From Teratosphaeria epicoccoides (taxonomy: Eukaryota > Ascomycota > Dothideomycetes > Mycosphaerellales > Teratosphaeriaceae): a stretch of 64,000 nt of DNA. The DNA lies in contig JADDMT010000071.1 of NCBI GenBank assembly GCA_021401465.1, positions 62,001 through 126,000 of the forward strand. Direction: 5' to 3'. The notes below the pieces were generated by a model. That model worked only from the letters and a program-made list of their open reading frames with translations. It did not search any database and was not told the origin of the DNA. Position 1 is the first letter of the stretch; each line of letters begins with the position of its first letter. Shown piece by piece: positions 51,075 through 60,124 of this stretch. Both the position numbers and the translations under genes were made by a program.

Positions 51075-53271
51075 ATGGCGGCATTCGTATCACCAGCTGC
51101 TCTTGGCGGCGTCGCTGACCCTCGTCTGGGCGACGAAGCAGACAACATCGGCAAGGCACGCCATGGCTCCATCGCTGCCGCATGCGCTCCAGGATCTGCC
51201 GCCATAGGTCGTCGCGGCAGCGCAATTTACATGGACTCCGGCATCACCTTCGAGGACTAACACTACTGGGCCAACATCTCTCGCGAGGAAGAGAGGTCCC
51301 TGGAAACGAAAGGCTTTGGTCTCTCTGGCTGGGGCAGACTGCTGATTGGGAAGGGCATCCACAACGGGACGCCTCCGGATGTGGTAGCGGCGCAGGCCAA
51401 CAGCAGCGACAGCAAAGGTGAGAAGACTGGTGACAAGGCTGTGGAAGCTTCAGCCACTGCTGATGCGGGCGGGCGTACGACTGCAGAGAAGGAGAACCGC
51501 TTTGGTATTATGCCGAATGAGTGGCATCAGGCTCAGCGGGCTGGGCGAACTGCTACGTGGGGTGCTGTCTTCTATCTGATCACGACCGATATTCTGGGTC
51601 CTTACACCGTGCCATGGGTAGGCAGATCCAGCTCCACTTTGTTTCGTCCAGAGCTGACTATTTCACTTCGCAGGCAATTGCCCAATTCGGCTACGGCCCA
51701 GGTTTCGCACTGTACACTGTCTTTGGTGGCATGGCTTTCTATTCTGGTCTTCAGCTGTGGAAGATGTTCGTTGGTCTTGATTCGACAAGATACCCTCTGC
51801 GCAATTACGGCGGTAAGCCGCTTATTTGGTCTGGAGATTCGATAGTCATACTGATTCAAACGATCAGATCTCGCCTTCAGAGTGTACGGCCACTGGGCCA
51901 GGCAGCTGGTCATTGTCCTCCAGAGTTTCCAATTCTTCCTTAACGTCGCCCTGATCATCGAGACTTCTAGCCAAAGTCTTTCGCAAATGGCCCTTGGAAG
52001 GAATGGTACCGGATTCCTCTGCTGTAAGCTTCACAACTTTCCCTGGTTACTAAATTCAAATACTCACGATAAGCAGTCGTCGTTGCCGAAGTCATCTTTG
52101 CCGTCGCGGGTTTTATTCTTGGCCAAATTAGAACGCTTCAGCGTCTGAGTTGGCTTGCCAATCTGGCCATCTGGCTGAATGTCATTGTGATCATTATGAC
52201 CATGGCAGTCGTCCACGTTTATCCGCCCAACTACGACGCGGTCAAGACATCTTATGGTATCGATCAAGGCCCCACAATCACTACGGCCAACTGGCCGCCG
52301 GACACGCCGTTGATCTCGCGCTTGAACGGAATGATGAACTGCGTGTTCGCGTATGGTGGTGCTTCTTTGTTCAACGAGCTCATGGCTGAGATGCGCAGAC
52401 CGTAAGCTGTCGTTGGTCATTCTGACAGGGGCTTGCGTCGCTGACACTTGATATAGCATGGACTTCTGGAAGGGCTTCATCTGCGCCGAGATCTTCATTT
52501 ATGCCGTCTACCTGATCATGGGAATGGTCGTATACTCGGCGCAGGGCCAGTTCACCTGTGGGTTGCGCAGCAGCGGCATGGAGCGAAGACAAGACTGACA
52601 TATCCTTTTCAGACAACCCGGCTTACCAAGGCATTCCAAACTCTGCCTACAGCTGGCAGACTCTCGGCAACGCAGTCTCGCTCATCTCTACCCTGATTGC
52701 AGCGCTACTGTACGGCAACATCGGCATCAAGGTCATCTACGCCGGGGTTTTCCGCGATATCTGCAAGTTCCCAGCTCTCGATACCAAGAAGGGCAAGCTC
52801 TTGTGGGTTGCAATTGGTATGTTAATGACAAAATCCGCTGACCCACATGGTGCTTGGCTAATAGATCATGTAGTACCAATATACTGGGCCCTCGCCTTCG
52901 TCGTCGCCGCCGCGGTCCCTCAAGTCGCCAACCTCACCGCCTTCGTGGGTGCGGCCTGCATCCTGCAATTCAGCTACACGTTCCCGCCGTGGCTGCACGT
53001 CGGCTACAACTGCCAGAGGGACGCAATGCTTCCAGAGGAAGAATTCAACCCTGCTACCGGAACTCCTGTCCGTGTTGATTACGGCGTCAGGCGATGGATC
53101 CGCGGGTTCAAGAAGCAGTTTGCCTTGAACACTTTCAACTCGATATATGCATTGGCGGCGCTGGCGACGGCTGGGTTGGGCATTTATGCGAGTGTGATCG
53201 GGATGCATCAAACGCTCACATCGCCGGGTACCAAGATCACGCCTTTTACGTGCCAGAACCCGGCTGGTTAG
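51075..53271 (+). CDS. amino-acid transporter (Aa_trans family), nonsense codon in N-terminal tail
   Basis: Membrane transporter of the AAAP / Aa_trans superfamily, related to fungal neutral amino-acid permeases. Seven exons join in frame: 51075-51617, 51674-51812, 51868-52023, 52077-52401, 52457-52557, 52613-52816 and 52865-53271 (all GT-AG introns of about 50 bp), giving 624 codons. About ten or eleven membrane helices run from WGAVFYLITTDILGPYTVPW to the end, including FGGMAFYSGLQLW, FAYGGASLFNELMAEMRRP (family motif) and the helix ending YTFPPWLHVGYN. One TAA (51258-51260) falls in the hydrophilic N-terminal tail (FED*HYW), where relatives have Tyr. Met146 (ATG at 51510) lies downstream of the stop but before the first helix; starting there gives an uninterrupted 479-aa transporter. 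So it may be functional with a short tail, or newly broken. Confidence 0.8.
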
Positions 53272-53615
53272 GTTGCATGCGCCTCAGGCAAGTAATGCTG
53301 GAGAGGACGTGTCTTGCGGGAATTTGATAGTGGTCTATGAACTACTCTATGTTTGACGAGTGAGTCAATAAGATGACGGTGCTCTATGCCTCAACATCCT
53401 CAAGTCTCCGTCCATGGCCTACTTTGGTCGATCGCGTTCTTCATGAGTTACTGTGCACCATAAGAAAGGGATGAATGCGTAGCTCTGGGCGCGGACGAAG
53501 GAATCAAGATCTTGGAAACACATCTCGCAACACAAGTCATTGTTCTGGGCTTGCATAAATTGATCTGCAGCTCTAACATTGCAGTCATTTCCGTTCCACC
53601 TGCAATCAACCTAGC
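53272..53615. other. intergenic, no gene recognised
   Basis: Transporter 3' flank; no gene supported here. Confidence 0.45.
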
Positions 53616-54433
53616 GTGCAATGCTTCCATTACCCCCCACCCAGCCACCACCTCCACAAGACGACGGACGCGGCCAACCACATCACCAACTTCGATGCCA
53701 GCACCAGCGCGCACGACGCTGTCGAAACCACCGTAGTGATGCACCCACGCCTCCCTACCCCAGTCACCCTGCCTTTCGTACAAGCGCTTGCGAGGCTCTA
53801 CCCTCGGGGGAAAAGCGCTATATGAAAACATCAGCGAGCGCGACCTAGTGGCGAGACCGATCAAGATGCGGCCCTTGCATTCCACGAACCAGATAGACTA
53901 CACCGCGCTCGCGACGGCTTGCACGATCCAGCGAGAGAAAATTGGCTTCGGGGGGTTTGGAGCGGGAGTCTGAGAACAAGCATATCTTTTTGGATGAATA
54001 TCTGTTGCGTGATGGGATGATGCTTCCCTTCCTCCTAGCTGTCAGCGGACCAAGCCATTTCATCAGCTCTGCTTCTCGATTGAATAAGGTTTCAATCGAT
54101 CCCAGCAAGCCTCAGCAGGAGCGCGGCATGATTGTCGGTCTGGTGGGTCCTAGACTGCATCAATATGGGCACATGAATCACGCGATCTTGTGTGCGAAGC
54201 CGGACGTTTGGAATTGTGCGCCCACAGTGCAGGATCCGGGCGTCACGAAGCTGTTTCAAGATATCCTTGGCGGACAAGCTGATGGCAGCAAGTTCGACGC
54301 GGCGATGTATATGGCTTGTGTCCGTGGGCCTTTTGAGAGACTGTTGCTTGAGCGCGCCGCGCAAGCTGACACGATAGCCTATGTTCAGCTTGCCGGACTT
54401 GGTCTTGGCATCTGGGTTATGCCTGAGGAATAG
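53616..54433 (+). pseudogene. conserved fungal hypothetical gene with frameshifts in G-runs
   Basis: Three overlapping plus-strand frames together read like one uncharacterised fungal protein: frame 1 (from about 53616) with PTPVTLPFVQALARLYP; frame 2 (53788-53973) with ISERDLVARPIKMRPL; frame 3 (53942-54433) with SGPSHFISSASRLNKVSIDP, ERGMIVGLVGPRL, VQDPGVTKLFQDILGGQ and a C-terminal RLLLERAAQ. The last block resembles a family I recall from fungi and some intracellular bacteria (perhaps DUF4804), function unknown. The two frame changes sit at CGGGGGAAAA (about 53810) and CGGGGGGTTT (about 53950). Homopolymer frameshifts can be real slippage mutations or sequencing errors, so the gene may be intact in reality. 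Confidence 0.55.
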
Positions 54434-55871
54434 CTGCTTGTGTTGACCGCTTGCGCCTCGATCATGTTACTATGCTGGAGCTGAGCTGGATAGAAGTACC
54501 GACTTCAGCGCGGGACTCATGCAGAGCAGCGGGCATCAAGGTACTTTTCAATAGGCGGGATTGATGCGGTAAGCTGGACACAAATGAGCTGCTGGTCGTG
54601 AGTTGGGTGTGCGACTCGAATTTTCTGCCGGGCGATGAGTACTGGTCTGGATCTCTGGGGCCTCTGGACGATCCAGCTGCGGCGTGCTGCTTGACGATTG
54701 TCGAGTTGCACAATCCGTGTGTCAATCCTCTTGCGTGGAGGCAGGAGGTGTTAATGGATGGGAGAAGGAATGAATGAATGAATGAGAGAGTCGGAGACAA
54801 TTTGGGGAAGAGATACTGATGCTTGCTTGGTCAGAGGTCACTGGACACTTTCAACAAATACGCGATCCCTTTGACAAAGTTCATCATGTGGGATGCTGAT
54901 AAACTCAAGCTTCGCGCTGTTAACACACATAGTTGAAGGCCTTGCCGTTTGGCTCGAAAGTTGCCAGTCTAATGTGCCAGATATACTTTGTCTTCGCATT
55001 TCGCATTGATGCGCTCGAGAAATGACTCTATAGTCTTCGTGCCCTCGAAGCCGAAGGTGTCCGTGCTGCGGAGTGCTTTTGATGCTTCTCTAGGGAAGGA
55101 TGATTTCCGAAGACGGAACAGAGGCATCATCTCATCTGCAAATACGCGGCGCTTTGCCTTACACGAGAAGACGGCAAGCCTGGCGTGACCCTCTCGATTC
55201 CGGATTGTGACGTTGTTGATGGTCGAGGCGAAGGAGGAGCTCATATATCTGTTCAAACTATCAGTAAAGTGTGGCGCAGACCTTTGCTTGCAGAGCAATT
55301 TATCACTTTGCGCATTTCTGGTGGCATGTGCATGAAATTGTGGTGCTTACTGTGGGCAATTCCGGCCGCACACGTCAAGGTAGTCCGGCGAAGCTCGCAG
55401 ATTGCGTACTGGCCTCGACTGTTTGACAGATACGAAACGAGGGTAGTGGCGACACCTTGATGCAAAGTGACCTAACCAGCGGCTCATCTGAGCACACGGC
55501 CATATACATCAGGACTGTGGCGCTGATGGATTTCCTCTGGAAAGCAAAGCGTCTTGGAGCGATTGACTGTGGCCGGAGGTTCGGGTACCTATGCTGGTGA
55601 TTTCGCAGGAATAGCTCAGGTTGAATTGATACGGCCACGTCGAGCAATTCGATTGGAGGATAGAGATATATTGCACTGATTTCGGTATGCAGATAGGGGC
55701 GGGTTAGTCGGCAAGTCTTACATATGCAAAGCGAGAGCCAGCCCGAATCTGCCGCAGGAAGAGCGGCGGCTGAACCTAGCATGGTCCTCCGGATGTAAGC
55801 GGCTCGGCTTGCTGACCCTAAGCAGCAAGCGCCCCTATCCTCTAAAGCCGCGACACTTTTCAAAGCAATCC
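54434..55871. other. gene-poor stretch, nothing firm
   Basis: No gene I can support over about 1.4 kb. Minus-strand frames at 54969-55298 and 55253-55465 could be a fragment of an F-box-like protein (MPPEMRKVINC resembles the LPPEIRNxIY start of such domains), but the match is too weak to call. A short (GAATGAAT)-type array lies at about 54768-54785. Confidence 0.35.
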
Positions 55872-57368
55872 TCACGTCTCACATAAAGACGTCGCAGAAT
55901 CAATCTGCAAGCTCCTGTCCGCATCGACCAGACTTGAGCTTGTCCTCCTCTGAGACACAGCGCTCAGAATACTAACACTTTCGAGCACCCAACTGGGATC
56001 ATACAGCCCCTCTACCCTTCTCACCCGCTCCAACAACATCACAGCACGGCTTCGCACATGATCCGCGCCAGCCTTGAAAGCCACAAGCGTAACTGCTGGT
56101 GACAGGCCCGTATCAACGGAGAATGCTGTCGGAACCTTGCCCAGGCGAGGCGCTTGGAGTTCACTCGCCAGCTCAGCCCAATCCAAAACTTGTGGACCAT
56201 GCTCGTCGAAGGTGAAGCGATCTGGGCTTGTAGAGCTTTCGTCGAGCATGATCTGCATGGATTTGTGTTGCGCGCGCATTGCAGCGATGATAGCTGCAAG
56301 CTTTTGTGCTTTTGCATCTCTGGGGCCAGTCCAGATGTGATGGTCCGTCTCAAATAGGCTCAGGGCTTGCAGCCACTGAGTGAGATTGCTTTGAATGCGG
56401 CATCGAGCCGTGGAAATGTGCTCTCCGTTGTGCTGTTGGATGGACTCGCTGCACGATGCAGTATCGAGGATGTGCTCAAACGCTATACCATTGAGCTGAA
56501 CTAGGTGTACTTGTGCAGATTTGATATCGAAGTATTTGGCCGGTATGACTAAGGCGTTGACGTTCGCATGCCTCAACGTGCCAAGGTTTGATTTTCGTGT
56601 GTCGAGCATGGTGGTTGCATGGAGATTGAGAGCCATGAATGCGTGACTGATCGTGCCAAGATCGTCATCTCTGCCAAGGAGTCTACGCCGTTGACTTGCG
56701 ACCCTACAGGAACTTAGGACAGCGACGCCGTTCTTGAGATGCCGCATAGCGTCGTCTTGTTTATTGCGTAGCATATCAAAGCAGACAAACGTCAAACAGA
56801 CCAGCAAAACTTCCATCTCGGACAGCGTGCTGCCACTTTCCAGAATATGCAGCCTGAGCTTCCTAGTGGCTCGACCGTAAAGCTGCATAGATGAGACGCT
56901 TCCTCCTGGCCAATGGCCGCACTTTGAGCTGATGTCGAAGTCGCGGTGCATTGAGCTCAAAGCGACCACAGCCGATCGCACGACCGCCGAGTTGTAGCAC
57001 TGTTGAGGAATCATATACGTCCATAGGTCAGAGACCAGGTAGCAAAAGAGTCTATCGGCCGCAACGTCAGTGTAATAGTGCAGCGCGCTTCGTTCCGCTG
57101 GCGTGACGGAAGGATCTAATAGCAAAGCTGTCCTTGGGTTCGTTTGTATCCGCTCAGGCTTATGCGAGACGATCATGATCTCGGATGGTGTAGTTCGGCT
57201 CTCTGTTCCCGTTCCTGCTCGATAGTGGCAGGGCCAGCCGGCGGCTGTGCATTGTTTACAAGTCGGCTTCTCCTCACTACATTTGAGATGTCGTTGACGA
57301 CAGACTAAACAGCCGTTTCTGGATCTTGGCCCTCCCATGCGGCGCTTGACCAGTGGCTTGCCTGTCAT
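55872..57368 (-). CDS. Zn2Cys6 fungal transcription factor
   Basis: Gene-specific regulator with an N-terminal zinc binuclear cluster: Cys20, 23, 30, 37, 40 and 47, spacing C-x2-C-x6-C-x6-C-x2-C-x6-C, with the basic RQRHLK loop and the SEEKPTC turn. The remaining 440 residues look like the Fungal_trans_2 middle-homology region (YYTDVAADRLFCYL, VVALSSMHRDF, LLVCLTFVCFDML). The 498-aa frame is open from an ATG at 57368 and needs no intron. Neighbours give no clear target pathway. It is divergent from BOS1 across about 580 bp. Confidence 0.9.
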   Translation of the reverse strand: MTGKPLVKRRMGGPRSRNGCLVCRQRHLKCSEEKPTCKQCTAAGWPCHYRAGTGTESRTTPSEIMIVSHKPERIQTNPRTALLLDPSVTPAERSALHYYTDVAADRLFCYLVSDLWTYMIPQQCYNSAVVRSAVVALSSMHRDFDISSKCGHWPGGSVSSMQLYGRATRKLRLHILESGSTLSEMEVLLVCLTFVCFDMLRNKQDDAMRHLKNGVAVLSSCRVASQRRRLLGRDDDLGTISHAFMALNLHATTMLDTRKSNLGTLRHANVNALVIPAKYFDIKSAQVHLVQLNGIAFEHILDTASCSESIQQHNGEHISTARCRIQSNLTQWLQALSLFETDHHIWTGPRDAKAQKLAAIIAAMRAQHKSMQIMLDESSTSPDRFTFDEHGPQVLDWAELASELQAPRLGKVPTAFSVDTGLSPAVTLVAFKAGADHVRSRAVMLLERVRRVEGLYDPSWVLESVSILSAVSQRRTSSSLVDADRSLQIDSATSLCET

Positions 57369-57951
57369 GTCGTCCTCAATGCCAGCACGCTACCGGATTG
57401 TTGAATTCTCGCGGACTTCTTCTCGCCTCGTCTCAGGCCAGAGGGTCGAGGTGCAACAGACGAAGGAGCCAGTGGAAGCTTGGATCTGGGGTGTTAGAGT
57501 ACTACTAGTCCGGTACTCAGCCTTGTGGCTGGCATGGTGGTGGTACAGCTTGTATGCGCGTGGACCGACCAGGTCCTCCGAGCCCGTAATTGGCTGCGTC
57601 GTCTATGCAAGTCGCCTTCCACAGAGCCTGACTTTTCATGTGGCTCAGAAGCATGAAAGGCGACGTGACGGCTTCATACTTGCGGCGCGAAACCTAGCAG
57701 CATTCAAGCCGCTCGTATACATACTCGACGACCATGCTCTCGACGTCTGTATGTCAATGAGGAACTTGGAGTCATCCTCCAGACGCGCCACAGCAGTGGC
57801 GATATTTGTTTCCTGATTCAGCCTGAGTAAGGTACCCGGGCGTTGGCATTCTCCGCTTGTTTCGGCCCGCTCTTAGCTGAATTGACAGCTTGCATGTGAT
57901 TTTGAGAAGACCGTCGATGTAGATATTACCCTCCCCTAGAGTCACAACACC
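57369..57951. other. divergent intergenic region
   Basis: Promoter space between the Zn2Cys6 gene (minus) and BOS1 (plus). A 159-aa plus-strand frame here has no motif. Confidence 0.45.
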
Positions 57952-58793
57952 ATGGTAAGCACTCTTTGATTCGTAGGCGTGATATCAAGCTGATAATATG
58001 AGAGTCGGCATTATATAACTCAGCGTTACGGCAATCAAAAGCCATTCGCGCCGACCTCGAAGCCCTTGCCAACAATTCATCCCAAAACCCAACAGCACTC
58101 CAAGGACAATTGACCACTTCACTCACTTCTTTCTCGCGGACACTAGACGACTATCAAAAGAATATTGACGTCGAGCTCGTACCCGAAAATGCCACAAAGG
58201 GTCGAGAACGAATAGCGAAATTCCGGGAAGACCTTCTAGATTTCAAGAGCCGATTTGCAGAAATCAAGCACGAACGAGATCAAGCTCGAGATGCAGCGGA
58301 CAGGTCAGAGCTATTGGGCAGACGGCCTCATGCCACCCAAACACCCGAGAACCCCTACAGCGACGCAGCTGTGACCGCACGATCCGGCCAGAACGTCAAT
58401 CCACTCTTCCGAACCAACAACCCCAGCTTCCAACCCACACCTTCTCCAGCCTCGAATCCATACAGCTCGACATATCAGTCACCATATGGCCTTGGCGCAG
58501 ATCAGCAGCGAGAGAGTCATGCATTGAGAGAAAACACATTCTTTGGGCAGGCGAACCAGACGCTGGATGAGTATTTGGAGCGCGGGAGGGCTGTGCTGGG
58601 TGATTTGGGTGATCAGAGGGAGGTGTTGAAGGGAACGCAGAGGAAGCTGTATGATATCGGGAGTACGTTGGGCATCAGTGGGGATACGATTCGGATGGTG
58701 GAGAGGAGGGCGAAGCAGGATAAGTGGATATTCTGGGGTGGGGTCGTGGTGTTTGTGGTGTTTGTCTACTTGGTGTTGAAGTGGTTACGATGA
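57952..58793 (+). CDS. BOS1: BOS1-type Golgi SNARE (membrin)
   Basis: Qb-SNARE that mediates fusion of ER-derived vesicles with the cis-Golgi. The start codon forms an exon of its own (57952-57954). A 50-bp intron (57955-58004, GTAAGC...GAGAG) then joins to one long exon (58005-58793), giving MSALYNSALRQS, the conserved N-terminus of the family. The 263-aa protein has an N-terminal helical bundle (LQGQLTTSLTSFSRTLDDY) and a Pro/Asn/Ser-rich linker. The SNARE motif is at about 175-235 with the zero-layer Gln in LGDQREVL, followed by LYDIGSTLGIS. A C-terminal membrane anchor (WGGVVVFVVFVYLVLKW) completes it. All parts intact. Confidence 0.93.
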
Positions 58794-59619
58794 GAGGCTC
58801 TGATGAGATCTGAGCTGCAGAGCTCCGGCAAAGATCAAGCTCCGTTTTAACAAGCGAAGGCGTTCGCAGCTACGGCATGCTCGTGATGTCTGGCTTTCAA
58901 TCGTTGTGCCCCGAGAACAACCTAAGCCTATCGGCTGCTGGATTTCCGACCAGATTTCCAGGTCTGATGTCCCCCTGGAGCCGTGGGAGGCTGTGTCGGA
59001 GAATTTTCGGGCAGAGGCAGGTGCGCATGGAGGTCGCCCATCTCGCCCAATCAGCCTCGTCACGTGCGCGACACATGAAGCTCAATTACATGGGACGAAA
59101 AACCCGGCGCAGCGATTGTTCAAGAGTCGACTGTGGCGATGGGTCGAGGCTCATACACGTATAGGCTTTCGTGGGGCACAAAATTGTACGAGCTCACGCG
59201 ACGCCACGTGACCTTGCCATACGGTTCAAACCTTCCAGCCAAGCGGCGGCACTGCTTCGGGTCTGATGGACAGTAAAGCTATCGATCTCAACACCCGAGA
59301 CTGTCTCAGATATGGAGGCCTCGCTAGCTCCAAACTGCCAGCTGGCCTTGCGTTCAAAGAAAGTGAATGTGTCACCCGACCTTGCGTGCCGGGCTTGTCC
59401 GGCCTCGAGCACAGCAAACGTGGCCTGCATGGCTCTGAGTTTCTGTTAAGATCTACAATCACGCTCTGTTGGCTCGGTCCCTCTAGGCTGAGACTGCCCG
59501 CGACATTCCTCTCCCCATATCGCAGAGATTTTGATGCCTCGAACGAACCCCATAGCGTAAGTCCTGATCAGAACTAGACCTGGCCAGCCCAGGACAAAGA
59601 TCTTACAGTGCGCAGAACA
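58794..59619. other. intergenic, no gene recognised
   Basis: No supported gene. Two minus-strand frames (59194-59462) lack motifs. Confidence 0.45.
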
Positions 59620-60012
59620 ATGCTACTTCTACCCTTCGCTCTCCTAGCAGGCTACACAGCTGCTACATGGATGGAAGTCTTCCCGGGCCCCTGTGCCAAC
59701 CGAGGAGCGAAGAGTATCGCAGGTCTTGAGATGAATGAATGGAGTAATTCAAGCTGGATGACAGGATGTTATAGCGTCCCGAAGGGCACCGGACGTTCGA
59801 TATGGTGGATCGAGCCGGGACCCTATATCCCGTGCAGAGGGTATGGGTACAACAATCCGAATTGCGCTGGTAATTTTGTTGCAAGGCTTGATGGGCTAGA
59901 AAATTGGGATTGCGCGGAGCATCCCCAAGGGAAGGGTATTTATAGTCTGCAGGTGGCTTGTCTGAATTCGGTGAAGGCCTACGAAAGAGTCATCGAGAAG
60001 CCTTCAGGATAA
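59620..60012 (+). CDS. small secreted cysteine-containing protein
   Basis: A 130-aa candidate secreted protein. The first ATG (59620) gives a signal peptide MLLLPFALLAGYTAA. The mature chain has six cysteines (PCAN, TGCYS, PCRGY, NCAG, DCAE, ACLN), several Trp/Tyr residues (SIWWIEPGPY) and no membrane span or enzyme motif. One or two N-glycosylation sites (NSS) are present. The coding sequence is intronless. It converges with the GH92 mannosidase gene, with 112 bp between the stop codons. Family not recognised; size and cysteines suggest an extracellular effector-like or wall-associated protein. Confidence 0.66.
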   Translation: MLLLPFALLAGYTAATWMEVFPGPCANRGAKSIAGLEMNEWSNSSWMTGCYSVPKGTGRSIWWIEPGPYIPCRGYGYNNPNCAGNFVARLDGLENWDCAEHPQGKGIYSLQVACLNSVKAYERVIEKPSG

Positions 60013-60124
60013 GAACAGGGGGTTGTTACAGTATCATGGCCTAGAAGTCTGCGTTGAGAAGAAGTGGACAGCGCGACTGTATCATGCAGAAAGAGCTTAA
60101 TCGGTAGCCGGTTCTGGGCAAAAC

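Noticed and set aside
1724..51260. Reassignment or readthrough of TAA/TAG as Tyr
   Set aside because: The same codons end many intact genes in the window (for example copies 2 and 3 at TAA and TAG), and most damaged genes carry additional frameshifts or deletions.
54969..55465. Possible F-box-like fragment on the minus strand
   Set aside because: Only one short stretch (MPPEMRK) resembles such domains; too little to annotate.
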